Source: Parabacteroides hominis
GTDB lineage: Bacteria > Bacteroidota > Bacteroidia > Bacteroidales > Tannerellaceae
NCBI RefSeq assembly: GCF_014287585.1
Contig: NZ_JACOOJ010000004.1
Span: 135,830 to 199,829 of the forward strand
Reading direction: 5' to 3'
DNA: 64,000 bases
The notes under the pieces are model-generated. The model was not told where the DNA came from. It made no database searches and saw nothing but the letters and a program-made list of their open reading frames with translations. Position numbers and translations under genes: made by a program. Below, piece by piece: positions 35,971-45,564 of this stretch; the stretch's first letter is position 1; each line of letters opens with the position of its first letter.

Positions 35971-37257
35971 ATGATTTTATTAATGTCGGGCGGACTTACA
36001 ATCGCAGCCAGTGCAGTTGTTTTCCTGTTGATTACGCTGATCCTGGTAGCTGCACTTTTGTTCGCTAAAGCAAAATTGGTTCCATCCGGAAATGTGAAAC
36101 TGGAGGTAAATAAAGAAAAGGAAATAGAAACCCCTATCGGCGGAACGTTGTTAGGCGCTTTGCAGAGTGGCGGCATCTTCTTGTCTTCTGCTTGTGGTGG
36201 TGGTGGTAAATGTGGCCAGTGCCGTGCGCAGGTACTCGAAGGGGGCGGAGAAATCCTGCCGACCGAAAAGGGCTTCTTCTCTCGTAAACAGGTCAAAGAC
36301 CATTGGCGTCTGGCATGCCAGTGCAAAGTGAAGGAAGATATGGTTGTTCAGGTTCCGGACGAAGTTTTCGGCGTGAAGGAATGGGAATGCGAAGTTATCT
36401 CCAACAAGAACGTGGCTACTTTCATCAAAGAGTTTATCGTGGCATTGCCTAAGGGCGAACACATGGACTTCCTGCCGGGTTCTTATGCACAGATCAAGAT
36501 TCCGGCATACTCGATGGATTACAACAAGGATATCGATAAAGCCCTGATCGGTGATGAATATTTGCCGGCATGGGAAAAGTTCGGTTTGTTCACGCTGAAA
36601 TGTAAGAACGACGAGCCGACTATCCGTGCATATTCTATGGCTAACTATCCTGCTGAAGGCGACCGTATCATGTTGACGGTACGTATCGCAACCCCGCCGT
36701 TCAAACCGAAACCCGAAGTGGGCTTCCAGGATGTAATGCCGGGTATCGCTTCTTCTTATATCTTTACCCTGAAACCGGGTGACAAGGTGACGATGAGCGG
36801 TCCTTACGGTGATTTCCATCCGATCTTCGACTCGAAGAGAGAGATGATGTGGGTCGGTGGTGGTGCCGGTATGGCTCCGCTACGTGCTCAGATCATGCAC
36901 ATGACAAAGACACTCAAGACTACGGACCGCAAGATGTCATACTTCTACGGAGCCCGCGCTCTGAACGAAGTGTTCTATCTGGAAGACTTCCTGGAAATCG
37001 AAAAGGAATTCCCGAACTTCACATTCCATCTGGCGCTCGACCGTCCGGATCCTGTAGCAGATGCAGCAGGCGTGAAGTACACGGCCGGTTTCGTTCATCA
37101 GGTAATCTACGATACATATCTGAAGGATCACGAAGCTCCGGAAGATATCGAATACTACATGTGTGGTCCGGGCCCGATGTCAAAGGCAGTGGAAAATATG
37201 CTGGACAATCTGGGCGTGCCGCGTGAAATGTTGCATTTTGACGACTTCGGCGCATAA
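35971..37257 (+). CDS. nqrF: Na+-NQR subunit F (NADH dehydrogenase, FAD and [2Fe-2S])
   Basis: 428 residues. One N-terminal membrane helix (about 8-32). A [2Fe-2S] ferredoxin domain with SACGGGGKCGQC and the fourth Cys in LACQCKV. An FAD domain (RAYSMANYP) and an NADH domain (GGGAGMAPLRAQIMH, MCGPGPMSKAVENML). This is the electron input of the pump. Last gene of the operon, followed by a terminator. Confidence 0.96.
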   Translation: MILLMSGGLTIAASAVVFLLITLILVAALLFAKAKLVPSGNVKLEVNKEKEIETPIGGTLLGALQSGGIFLSSACGGGGKCGQCRAQVLEGGGEILPTEKGFFSRKQVKDHWRLACQCKVKEDMVVQVPDEVFGVKEWECEVISNKNVATFIKEFIVALPKGEHMDFLPGSYAQIKIPAYSMDYNKDIDKALIGDEYLPAWEKFGLFTLKCKNDEPTIRAYSMANYPAEGDRIMLTVRIATPPFKPKPEVGFQDVMPGIASSYIFTLKPGDKVTMSGPYGDFHPIFDSKREMMWVGGGAGMAPLRAQIMHMTKTLKTTDRKMSYFYGARALNEVFYLEDFLEIEKEFPNFTFHLALDRPDPVADAAGVKYTAGFVHQVIYDTYLKDHEAPEDIEYYMCGPGPMSKAVENMLDNLGVPREMLHFDDFGA

Positions 37258-37284
37258 CAGGTTATTCGAACATAACAATAATAG

Positions 37285-37322
37285 AATCGGGAAAGGATAT
37301 TTATTCTTTCCCGATTTTTTTT
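37285..37322 (+). terminator. Terminator of the nqr operon
   Basis: AATCGGGAAAG pairs with CTTTCCCGATT around a 10-base loop, followed by eight T. It starts 28 bp after the nqrF stop. Confidence 0.92.
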
Positions 37323-37484
37323 AAACTATTCTATGTATTAGTATGTTATCCTTAAAAATCAAAGGTGAAAGGCGAGTTGTCACGAAAGAATTACAAAGAA
37401 AATACATTTCTTTTGTAATATAGTGCAGCGTTTTGCGTTTTGAATACATCATACTTATATATGATATTAAAATTGTAATAGAAT

Positions 37485-37670
37485 ATGAAAGCGTTGATAT
37501 TATCTTTTTTTGCAGTAATCTTAGGTTATTCGCTCATCTTTGATGAAGGGAAGACAGTTGACCAGCCTGTCATAAAGGATAGTAATTCCGTATACGTCGA
37601 CAGACCGATCAATATGCAAATCTCCGATTCCATCGTGATATACAAGGATCAGACTGCATCCGTTTTGTGA
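37485..37670 (+). CDS. Small exported or membrane-anchored protein (61 aa)
   Basis: An N-terminal hydrophobic segment (MKALILSFFAVILGYSLIF) could be a signal anchor. The 40-residue remainder is polar and has no known motif. It has ATG and is flanked by about 160-bp AT-rich non-coding stretches on both sides, so it would be transcribed alone. Function unknown; a chance ORF is possible. Confidence 0.45.
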   Translation: MKALILSFFAVILGYSLIFDEGKTVDQPVIKDSNSVYVDRPINMQISDSIVIYKDQTASVL

Positions 37671-37797
37671 ATTTTAGTTAGAGTTTGTTGTTTACCTGTG
37701 TTTTTTAGTATCACTTTATCACACCTCTATCATGCTCTATCATGAAATATCCGTTTCTTTTGGGGAGAAATATATGATCTATTTGGCAAAAAGAAGG

Positions 37798-38247
37798 TTA
37801 TAGCTCGTTGTATGCGGGTATTCCTTCCAAAAAGGCGTAAGCCTGGTTGTTGTAATCGATTTTGCAGCAATAGTGGTTCAAGCCGTTGCTAACGATCAAG
37901 TATTCGACACGCAACACCATGTTGTAACGGGCTATCTGGTCAAAAACAGCATTGGTAATGTTTATGTGGGGAGCTTTATACTCGACAATGACCAAAGGCT
38001 CCAGGAAACGGTTATAGGCGACCGTGTCGCAACGTTTGGAGGTTCCGTTCAGTTTGACCAGCACTTCGTTTGCCAGCAGTTCTTTCGGGTAACTCTTCCG
38101 GGTGATCAGATAATTGACAAAATGCTGGCGTACCCATTCTTCGGGAGTCAGGGCCACATATTTTTGCCGTACAGGATCGAAGATCGTACGTTTTCCATCT
38201 TTTTCTGCTACTTTAGGTACGAAACCGGGTAAGTTTAATGCAAGCAT
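37798..38247 (-). CDS. Stand-alone HsdR N-terminal-type PD-(D/E)XK nuclease domain
   Basis: 149 residues: the conserved region found at the start of type I restriction R subunits and in many small stand-alone proteins (HsdR_N_2). The catalytic core is visible: Asp in KRCDTVAYN and the Glu-x-Lys in VIVEYKAP, with a conserved Gln in FDQIARYN. No methylase, specificity or motor gene is near, so it is not a restriction system by itself. It may be a DNA repair or RNA/DNA-processing nuclease. Divergent from amn over a 54-bp gap. Confidence 0.85.
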   Translation of the reverse strand: MLALNLPGFVPKVAEKDGKRTIFDPVRQKYVALTPEEWVRQHFVNYLITRKSYPKELLANEVLVKLNGTSKRCDTVAYNRFLEPLVIVEYKAPHINITNAVFDQIARYNMVLRVEYLIVSNGLNHYCCKIDYNNQAYAFLEGIPAYNEL

Positions 38248-38251
38248 TTAT

Positions 38252-38294
38252 TATATTTGTTCTTTTATTCTGTAAAAATAGACCATCAAAGGTA
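38252..38294. promoter_or_regulatory. Overlapping divergent promoters for the HsdR_N gene and amn
   Basis: TATATTTG (38252-38259) points right towards amn and TACCTTTG on the minus strand (38287-38294) points left. Both fit the Bacteroidota -7 element and lie in only 54 bp, so polymerases could compete. The -33 parts are not clear. Confidence 0.4.
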
Positions 38295-38301
38295 GTGATT
38301 T

Positions 38302-39078
38302 ATGAAAACAAAACAAGAAATTGTCGAGAATTGGTTGCCGCGCTATACGGAGCGGAAGCTGGAAGACTTCGATAAATATATCCTGCTCACCAACTTTACG
38401 AAGTATGTGGAGCTGTTTGCCGACCATTTTAACGTGCCGATCCTGGGGCTGAAAAACTCCATGCCGAACGCATCGGCCAATGGCATCACGATTATCAATT
38501 TCGGGATGGGGAGCGCGAATGCGGCGACAATTATGGATTTGCTATCGGCGATAAAGCCGACGGCCGTGCTTTTTCTGGGGAAATGCGGAGGATTGAAGAA
38601 GGCGAACAACCTGGGAGATTATGTCATGCCGATTGCGGCTATCCGGGGAGAAGGGACTTCGAATGAATACCTGCCGGCAGAAGTGCCGTCGCTCCCGGCT
38701 TTCTCGATGATGCGCGCCATCTCGTCCGCCATACGTGACCGGGGGAAAGACTACTGGACCGGGACCGTCTACACGACGAACCGCCGGGTATGGGAATATG
38801 ACAGTGATTTCAAAAACTATCTTCGCCGTACGCACGCTACCGGTATCGATATGGAGACGGCTACCTTGTTTACGGCAGGCTTTGCAAACGAGATCCCGAC
38901 AGGAGCCTTATTGATGATTTCCGACAAACCGATGGAAGAAACCGGGGTGAAGACGGAAGCCAGCGACCGCGAGGTGACCCGGAATTTTGCGGAAGAGCAT
39001 GTGATGTTGGGAGTGGAAGCGCTTCGCCAGATTATTGATAGAAAAAAGACGATCCGTCACATCCGTTTCAGTTGGTAA
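38302..39078 (+). CDS. amn: AMP nucleosidase (short form)
   Basis: 258 residues. It hydrolyses AMP to adenine and ribose 5-phosphate. Purine nucleoside phosphorylase fold with GMGSANAATIMDLL, FLGKCGGL, GIDMETATLF (Glu binding ribose) and LMISDKPM. The enterobacterial enzyme is about 480 residues; this shorter form, lacking the regulatory N-terminal domain, is standard in Bacteroidota. holA follows 24 bp later. Confidence 0.92.
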   Translation: MKTKQEIVENWLPRYTERKLEDFDKYILLTNFTKYVELFADHFNVPILGLKNSMPNASANGITIINFGMGSANAATIMDLLSAIKPTAVLFLGKCGGLKKANNLGDYVMPIAAIRGEGTSNEYLPAEVPSLPAFSMMRAISSAIRDRGKDYWTGTVYTTNRRVWEYDSDFKNYLRRTHATGIDMETATLFTAGFANEIPTGALLMISDKPMEETGVKTEASDREVTRNFAEEHVMLGVEALRQIIDRKKTIRHIRFSW

Positions 39079-39102
39079 TTTTAATTGAAATCACGCGCAA
39101 AT

Positions 39103-40125
39103 ATGGCAAAAAAAGAATATACATACGAAGAAATATGCCGGGATATCGTCGCTAAAAAATTCGCTCCTGTCTATATAATGATGGGAGAAGAACCGTTTTT
39201 TATGGATCGGATAACTGACTTGCTGCTCGAAAATGTATTGGAAGAATCCGAACGGGATTTTAACCAGATTATCATGTATGGAGCGGATACGGATGCAGCA
39301 TCTGTAATTAATGCAGCACGCCGTTTCCCGATGATGTCAAAATATCAGTTAGTGGTTGTCCGGGAAGCTCAATTAATTCGTGATATCGAGCTTCTGTCTA
39401 ACTATGTTAAGAACCCGCTAATGTCGACGGTTCTGGTCATTAATTATAAATATAAAAATCTGGATCGTCGTAAGACTTTGGCTTCTGCGACCGACAAGAT
39501 CGGTGTGCTGTTCGAGTCCAAAAAGATTCCCGACTATAAGATGCCGGCTTTTATCACATCATTTATGCAACTGCGTTCAGTAGGAATAGATGGGAAGGCG
39601 GCTCAGATGCTTTCTGACTTCCTTGGAAACGATTTAAGCCGCCTGAGTAAGGAATTGGACAAGCTGGCATTAATCCTGCCTGAAAAAGGCGCAAAACGCA
39701 TCACGCCGGAGTTGGTGGAGCAGAATATCGGAATCAGTAAAGAATACAATAACTTCGAGCTGATAAAGGCGCTTGCTATGAAAGATGTCTTGAAGGCAAA
39801 CCGTATTGCCCAGTACTTCGAGAAGAACCCGAAAAGCAATCCGATCCAGATGACCCTTCCTGTATTATTTAACTATTTCTCGAATCTTCTGATTTGCTAT
39901 TATACGAAGGATCGTTCCGAAACCGGCTTGATGACGGCGCTCGGACTTCGGGGGACATTCCAGGTTAAGGATTACCTTTTAGGGATGCGAAACTATTCGG
40001 CGATGAAAGTGTTTAACCTGATCAGCGATATCCGTATGACGGATGCCCGTTCGAAAGGAGTGGAAAACACTTCCGTTTCCGATGCCGAGCTTTTAAAGGA
40101 ATTGCTCTACAAAATCCTGCACTAA
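39103..40125 (+). CDS. holA: DNA polymerase III subunit delta
   Basis: 340 residues from ATG 39103 (an earlier TTG gives six more). The delta subunit opens the sliding clamp in the clamp loader. Seen: VYIMMGEEPFFMDRIT (degenerate P-loop position), domain 1 ending near 145, and the C-terminal collar domain with FELIKALAMKDVLKANRIAQ. Ends at a strong terminator. Confidence 0.93.
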   Translation: MAKKEYTYEEICRDIVAKKFAPVYIMMGEEPFFMDRITDLLLENVLEESERDFNQIIMYGADTDAASVINAARRFPMMSKYQLVVVREAQLIRDIELLSNYVKNPLMSTVLVINYKYKNLDRRKTLASATDKIGVLFESKKIPDYKMPAFITSFMQLRSVGIDGKAAQMLSDFLGNDLSRLSKELDKLALILPEKGAKRITPELVEQNIGISKEYNNFELIKALAMKDVLKANRIAQYFEKNPKSNPIQMTLPVLFNYFSNLLICYYTKDRSETGLMTALGLRGTFQVKDYLLGMRNYSAMKVFNLISDIRMTDARSKGVENTSVSDAELLKELLYKILH

Positions 40126-40154
40126 AACGATTTTTATACCTAATTAGCCCTAAG

Positions 40155-40213
40155 AAGAGGCTTTTTATCTGGAACAATAAAAAAGCTGAACCTGATAAAA
40201 AGCCTCTTTTTCT
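40155..40213 (+). terminator. Terminator after holA
   Basis: AAGAGGCTTTTTATC and GATAAAAAGCCTCTT pair perfectly (15 bp) around a 24-base loop and are followed by T-rich sequence. Confidence 0.88.
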
Positions 40214-40854
40214 TGTTTTTCAATCCTTTATCTTCAATATTACCCTGCTGAGATTTAAATATTTGTCTTTTCCTGAATATCTGTTCACAAAAATCACCAA
40301 AATGGAAGGGTTAAGGTTTTAGCTGCACAAAAATATATTCGTCCATAAATGGGACAAACGTAAATAGGGACACTTTGTCAGTAAGTAAAATCAAGTCTTT
40401 TTAGTAGAGTATTGAATTGTGAACAAAATAGCGTAGATTATAAATGTAAACATGCGTTTTGTATAAAAAATAACAGTTTACAATTCTATTTTGTACACAA
40501 GCAACAAGGATGAAACATTTGTTTCTGTTTACGTTACTATCTTAAACAAGTAAAAATAATACTTTCATCTCAGCTTTATATTTTCAGCATAAATACTCAT
40601 AAACCATCGAATTATACAGAATTATTAATCTAATGCATTAATTTTTCTGCTACATATGTGTACAAATGTGGCTTAATAGTGGGTTTACTCCTGCTATTTA
40701 CGTATATAATTATAAGTATAACAATAAGATGCATGTAATAAATGAAGTGATGCTTTAATTTGTTTTTTACACTAAAACAATCTGTTTACAATCATACCAA
40801 GCACAATTGTTCCCATTAGATACAAAAGTAACAGTTTAAGTTTATATAATTAAA
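40214..40854. other. 641-bp AT-rich non-coding region
   Basis: No ORF, tRNA or strong hairpin. Very low GC. It lies upstream of the XRE regulator and may hold its control sites or an RNA; I see nothing definite. Confidence 0.4.
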
Positions 40855-40885
40855 TTGCACAAATGAGAATTATAGTGTATATTTG
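40855..40885 (+). promoter_or_regulatory. Promoter of the XRE regulator
   Basis: TTG, 20 bases, TATATTTG. A transcript start near 40892 rules out the TTG at 40891 as translation start and supports ATG 40969, leaving a leader of about 75 nt. Confidence 0.6.
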
Positions 40886-40968
40886 TATCATTGTTGATTC
40901 GTATACATTTATACCATGTAAACGGACATAATGTCAGTATTTCTATAAATAAATTAGGATTTACAAAA

Positions 40969-41418
40969 ATGATAGGACGTATTACCCAAATCATGGAGCG
41001 TGAAGGCTTAACTCCTTCTAAATTTGCAGAAGCAATCGGTATCCAGCGTTCAGCAATGTCGCATATTCTGAACGGAAGAAATAATGTAAGTCTGGATGTC
41101 CTTATAAAAATTCTGGATCGATTCACTTATGTGGATTCCGACTGGCTCCTTTTCGGTAAAGGCGAAATGGTGCGAAATCATGTGTCGACACAGCCCGATT
41201 TGTTCTCAAATATGGCGATAAATCCGTCCGAAGGGCAAGTCGCTCTTGAATATCGCAAGGAAATGAGGGTTGATACACCTGTAAACAGCATCAAACCACC
41301 TGTTGTTGAGCAAATTATACAACAAGAAACGGCTGCAAGAAAAGTAAGTAAAATAATGGTATTCTATTCCGATAATACATTTGATACTTTTATTTCTGAA
41401 AAAAACAAGAAAGAATAG
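40969..41418 (+). CDS. XRE-family transcriptional regulator
   Basis: 149 residues. Helix-turn-helix at 1-60 (GLTPSKFAEAIGIQRSAMSH, then NGRNNVSLDVLIKILDRF). The rest is an unstructured linker (residues 70-115) and a C-terminal short beta/coiled part (KVSKIMVFYSDNTFDTFISE). The conserved ending suggests a ligand or partner contact. It is a common chromosomal gene in Bacteroidales beside pyrK; no target can be read from sequence. The pyrKD pair has its own promoter 6 bp after this gene. Confidence 0.85.
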   Translation: MIGRITQIMEREGLTPSKFAEAIGIQRSAMSHILNGRNNVSLDVLIKILDRFTYVDSDWLLFGKGEMVRNHVSTQPDLFSNMAINPSEGQVALEYRKEMRVDTPVNSIKPPVVEQIIQQETAARKVSKIMVFYSDNTFDTFISEKNKKE

Positions 41419-41424
41419 CTTGTT

Positions 41425-41455
41425 TTGGTTTATATACCATATTCATGTATCTTTG
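41425..41455 (+). promoter_or_regulatory. Promoter of pyrK-pyrD
   Basis: TTG, 20 bases, TATCTTTG, with the predicted start about 20 bp before the pyrK ATG. No attenuator hairpin is visible, so pyrimidine control, if any, is not of the leader type. Confidence 0.6.
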
Positions 41456-41480
41456 TATAGAATTAGACTAATCATATTAT

Positions 41481-42260
41481 ATGAAGAAGTACATGCTTGA
41501 CATGAAGGTGACTGAAAACTGCAACCTTCACAAAAATTACTGCCTGCTTAAACTAACATCTGATCAGATCCTGCCGGAAATGTTGCCGGGACAGTTCGTA
41601 CAGGTACGTGTGGATAACTCTCCTACAACATTTCTTCGTCGTCCGATCTCAATTAATTATGTTGACAGAGCGACTAATGAACTGTGGTTGCTCATTCAGT
41701 TGGTTGGTGACGGAACGCGTCGGATGGCTGAGTATAAGCCGGGTGATATTGTTAATATCATGTTGCCTTTGGGGAACGGTTTTACGCTGCCTGCCGATAA
41801 AGGGCAAAAACTACTGCTGATCGGCGGTGGTGTCGGGACGGCTCCGATGTTGTTTTTAGGTGCAATCCTGAAAAAGGCCGGTTATACACCTACATTCCTT
41901 TTAGGGGCACGTTCTAAAGAGGATGTGCTACAATTGGAACAGTTCGAACAGTTTGGAACCGTATATGTTACAACTGAAGACGGTTCATTGGGCGAAACGG
42001 GATATGTAACGAACCATTCCATCTTGAAAGATGTACATTTCGACCGGATTTACACTTGTGGACCCAAACCTATGATGGTGGCTGTTGCCAAATATGCTCA
42101 TGCAAGCTCTATTGCATGCGAAGTATCTCTTGAAAACACAATGGCTTGTGGTATAGGTGCTTGCTTATGCTGTGTGGAGAAGACTAAGGATGAACATCAT
42201 GTGTGTGTATGTACTGAAGGACCTGTATTTAATATTGAAAATTTGACATGGCTGAATTAA
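41481..42260 (+). CDS. pyrK: Dihydroorotate dehydrogenase electron-transfer subunit
   Basis: 259 residues. FAD domain ([12 protein letters not shown]), NAD domain ([26 protein letters not shown]) and a C-terminal [2Fe-2S] cluster with Cys in [10 protein letters not shown] and VCVCTEGP. It links PyrD to NAD+, forming the class 1B enzyme. It overlaps pyrD by 13 bp, so the heterotetramer is made from one message. Confidence 0.95.
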   Translation: MKKYMLDMKVTENCNLHKNYCLLKLTSDQILPEMLPGQFVQVRVDNSPTTFLRRPISINYVDRATNELWLLIQLVGDGTRRMAEYKPGDIVNIMLPLGNGFTLPADKGQKLLLIGGGVGTAPMLFLGAILKKAGYTPTFLLGARSKEDVLQLEQFEQFGTVYVTTEDGSLGETGYVTNHSILKDVHFDRIYTCGPKPMMVAVAKYAHASSIACEVSLENTMACGIGACLCCVEKTKDEHHVCVCTEGPVFNIENLTWLN

Positions 42261-43159
42261 ACGTAAACATCGGTAATTTACAATTGAAGAACCCGGTCAT
42301 GACGGCGTCGGGTACTTTCGGATATGGCATTGAATATTCGGACTTTATGGATATCTCCCGCTTGGGCGGTATTTTTGTGAAAGGGACAACGATCCAGCCG
42401 CGCGAAGGGAACTTCTATCCCCGTATGGCGGAAACCCCTTCGGGAATGTTGAATGCTGTAGGTCTGCAGAATAAAGGTGCACAATATTTTGTCGATCATA
42501 TCTATCCGGAGATTAAGGATATCGACACGAACATGATTGTAAACGTGAGCGGTTCCTCTGTAGAAACGTATGTGGAATGTGCTGAAAAGATAGCGGATTT
42601 GGACAAGATTCCGGCTATCGAACTGAATATTTCCTGCCCGAATGTAAAACAGGGAGGTATGGCTTTTGGAGTGACAACTTGTGGGGCAAGCGAAGTGGTG
42701 AAGGCAGTCCGCAAGGTTTATCCGAAGACCCTTATTGTAAAACTTTCCCCTAATGTGACCGATATTACGGAGATTGCCAGGGCGGTCGAAGCCGAGGGAG
42801 CTGATTCCGTTTCATTGATTAATACCATGCTGGGTATGGCCATTGACGCGGAGAAGCGTAGACCGATATTATCTACAATAACCGGTGGTCTTTCCGGTCC
42901 TTGTGTAAAGCCGGTGGCCTTGCGGATGGTATGGCAGACATATAAGGCTGTGAAGATTCCTATTATCGGCCTGGGTGGTATTTCGAACTGGAAAGATGCG
43001 GTGGAGTTCATGCTGGCCGGAGCTACGGCAATCCAGATCGGAACCTACAATTTTGTAGATCCTACCGTCGGTATAAAGGTTATCGAAGGAATGGACGACT
43101 ATTGTAACAGACATGGATTTTCGTCTGTCCGCGAATTGATCGGAGCCTTGGAAGTATAA
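42248..43159 (+). CDS. pyrD: Dihydroorotate dehydrogenase B, catalytic subunit
   Basis: 303 residues. FMN-binding barrel that oxidises dihydroorotate in pyrimidine synthesis. Seen: [35 protein letters not shown] (with the class 1B catalytic Cys), and [19 protein letters not shown] (phosphate site). Length normal. Followed by a terminator. Confidence 0.95.
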   Translation: MAELNVNIGNLQLKNPVMTASGTFGYGIEYSDFMDISRLGGIFVKGTTIQPREGNFYPRMAETPSGMLNAVGLQNKGAQYFVDHIYPEIKDIDTNMIVNVSGSSVETYVECAEKIADLDKIPAIELNISCPNVKQGGMAFGVTTCGASEVVKAVRKVYPKTLIVKLSPNVTDITEIARAVEAEGADSVSLINTMLGMAIDAEKRRPILSTITGGLSGPCVKPVALRMVWQTYKAVKIPIIGLGGISNWKDAVEFMLAGATAIQIGTYNFVDPTVGIKVIEGMDDYCNRHGFSSVRELIGALEV

Positions 43160-43201
43160 AAAACAGGATGAAATAATCCTTTCCGGAATAACAAATTAAA
43201 G

Positions 43202-43246
43202 AAAAGCCGGTAAAACGCATAAAATAAGTCGTTTTACCGGCTTTTT
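43202..43246 (+). terminator. Terminator after pyrD
   Basis: AAAGCCGGTAAAACG and CGTTTTACCGGCTTT form a perfect 15-bp stem with a run of T following. Confidence 0.92.
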
Positions 43247-43264
43247 CTTGTAATTTTTATTTGT

Positions 43265-43301
43265 TTGGAACATGATTATTCCAATAATTATGATATCTTT
43301 G
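43265..43301 (+). promoter_or_regulatory. Operator-like inverted repeat and -7 element before the GH36 gene
   Basis: TTGGAA-N8-TTCCAA (43265-43284) is a perfect inverted repeat whose two arms are 14 bp apart. Ten bases further on is TATCTTTG (43294-43301). Its location across the -33 region suggests a repressor or activator site for sugar-responsive expression. Confidence 0.5.
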
Positions 43302-43362
43302 TTCGTATATAAAATAAACCTTGAATTTGTAATATCGAATTAATAAATTATAGAAGAAAAAC

Positions 43363-45522
43363 ATGAAGATCAGACACCTTTTTATGCTATGTCTAATAGC
43401 GATATCAGCGACGCTGAGTGCAAATGGAAAAACTGTAATTCCAATTACGACCGATAACATTAGCCTTATTTATAAGGTTGATGAGAAAAATGGTCGCCTG
43501 TATCAATCTTATCTGGGACAAAAACTGTCATTTGATTCGGATATTGCACAATTACCTCTCGGAAATGAGGCCTATCTGACACATGGTATGGAAGATTATT
43601 TCGAGCCGGCTATCCGTGTTTTGCATAATGACGGCAATCCGTCCCTGCTCCTGAAATATGTCTCCCACGAAAGCAAACAGCTTCAGTCGGGAGTTAACGA
43701 GACGGTAATTCTTTTGAAAGATGATAAATATCCGGTCGAAGTGAAGTTGCATTTCATCGCTTATCCAAAGGAAAACATCATCAAGGAATATGCGGAGATC
43801 TCACATCAGGAGAAGAAGCCTGTAACCCTTTATAATTATGCTTCCTCTTTGTTGCATCTGAATGGCAGCAAGTATTTTCTGACTGAATTTACAGGAGATT
43901 GGGCGCATGAAGTCAATATGAAGGAAACCGAACTGGCTTTTGGTAAAAAGATGTTAGACACCAAATTGGGAAGCCGTGCCAATATGTTTTGCTCCCCGTT
44001 CTTTTTGCTTGCCCTGGACAGGAAAGCGGAAGAGAATGCAGGAGATATATTATTCGGAACTATCGGATGGACAGGTAATTATCGTTTCACATTCGAAGTA
44101 GACAACGAGAATGGACTGCGTGTCCTTTCCGGTATCAACCCATATGCATCGGAATACTCATTGAAACCGAACGAAGTGTTCCGCACGCCGGAATTTATTT
44201 TCACTTACAGTACGGAAGGGAAAGGTAAAGCCAGCCGCGATTTCCAGCGTTGGGCACGTAAATATCAGTTGAAAGACGGCGAGAAATCCCGTATGACATT
44301 GCTGAACAACTGGGAAGCGACCTATTTTGACTTTAACGAGGACAAGTTGGTGAATATTATGGATGAAGCCGTTGCATTAGGAGTCGATATGTTCCTGCTT
44401 GACGACGGCTGGTTTGCCAATAAATATCCCCGCAGCAGTGACCATCAAGGCTTAGGAGACTGGGAAGAAACCGTAACCAAGCTGCCTAACGGTATCGGAA
44501 AGCTGGTGAAGGAAGCAACGGACAGAGGCATTAAATTTGGCTTGTGGATCGAACCGGAAATGGTAAACCCGAAAAGCGAATTGTATGAGAAACATAAGGA
44601 CTGGGTGATCCATTTGCCGAACCGTGACGAGTATTACTTTAGAAACCAGATGGTTTTGGATTTGAGTAATCCGAAAGTCCAGGATTATGTATATGGCGTG
44701 GTAGACAATCTGATGACTAAATATCCGGGTATCGCCTATTTCAAATGGGATTGCAACAGCCCGATTACGAATATCTATTCTCCGTATCTGAAAGACCAGC
44801 AGTCTCATTTATACATCGAGCATGTGCGCGGTCTGTATAACGTGCTGGAACGGATCAAACAGAAATATCCGAATCTGCCGATGATGTTGTGTTCCGGTGG
44901 CGGTGGCCGTTGCGACTATGAAGCGTTGAAATATTTCACGGAGTTCTGGCCGAGCGATAATACGGATGCTATCGAGCGAATCTTTATCCAGTGGGGTTAT
45001 TCCCACTTCTTCCCGGCTAAAAGCATGGCTGCCCACGTAACGAGTTGGGGTAAACAGCCGGTTAAGTTCCGTACGGACGTAGCCAGCATGTGCAAGTTAG
45101 GTTTCGACATCCGTATCCACGAAATGAACCAGGCGGATCAGCAATATTGCAAGGAGGCAGTGGCTAACTTCAAACGTCTGGACGATGTTATTCTGGACGG
45201 AGACCAATACCGTTTGCAGTCGCCTTATGAAAGCCAGCATGCTGCCGTTATGTATGCCAATGGCAATGCAGGCAAGGCCGTTCTGTTTGCTTTCGATATC
45301 CATCCGAGATACGCAGAGTCGATGCAACCACTTCGTTTACAGGGATTGAAGAAAGATGCCCGTTACGAACTGAAGGAAATCAACCTGATTCCGGGTACGC
45401 AATCCAGATTGGCCTGCAATGGCAAGACGTTCTCCGGAGAGTTCCTGATGAATGTCGGCATTCCTGTGTTTTCAAGCCGGCCGACAAACAGTCATGTGAT
45501 TGAAATTACAGAGGTAAAGTGA
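43363..45522 (+). CDS. Alpha-galactosidase, glycoside hydrolase family 36
   Basis: 719 residues with a signal peptide (FMLCLIAISATLSANG), so it acts in the periplasm. Seen: beta-sandwich N-terminal domain, then a TIM barrel with LNNWEATYFDF, DMFLLDDGWF, GLWIEPEMVNP, the nucleophile Asp in FKWDCNS and the acid/base Asp in EFWPSDNTDAIER, then the C-terminal beta domain. It releases alpha-1,6-galactose from raffinose-type sugars, galactomannans or host glycans. No SusC/SusD genes flank it, so it is a lone enzyme and not part of a polysaccharide locus. Confidence 0.93.
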   Translation: MKIRHLFMLCLIAISATLSANGKTVIPITTDNISLIYKVDEKNGRLYQSYLGQKLSFDSDIAQLPLGNEAYLTHGMEDYFEPAIRVLHNDGNPSLLLKYVSHESKQLQSGVNETVILLKDDKYPVEVKLHFIAYPKENIIKEYAEISHQEKKPVTLYNYASSLLHLNGSKYFLTEFTGDWAHEVNMKETELAFGKKMLDTKLGSRANMFCSPFFLLALDRKAEENAGDILFGTIGWTGNYRFTFEVDNENGLRVLSGINPYASEYSLKPNEVFRTPEFIFTYSTEGKGKASRDFQRWARKYQLKDGEKSRMTLLNNWEATYFDFNEDKLVNIMDEAVALGVDMFLLDDGWFANKYPRSSDHQGLGDWEETVTKLPNGIGKLVKEATDRGIKFGLWIEPEMVNPKSELYEKHKDWVIHLPNRDEYYFRNQMVLDLSNPKVQDYVYGVVDNLMTKYPGIAYFKWDCNSPITNIYSPYLKDQQSHLYIEHVRGLYNVLERIKQKYPNLPMMLCSGGGGRCDYEALKYFTEFWPSDNTDAIERIFIQWGYSHFFPAKSMAAHVTSWGKQPVKFRTDVASMCKLGFDIRIHEMNQADQQYCKEAVANFKRLDDVILDGDQYRLQSPYESQHAAVMYANGNAGKAVLFAFDIHPRYAESMQPLRLQGLKKDARYELKEINLIPGTQSRLACNGKTFSGEFLMNVGIPVFSSRPTNSHVIEITEVK

Positions 45523-45564
45523 TCAAACAAATACTTATATTTGCGTGTTACTAAAGCAATAAGT

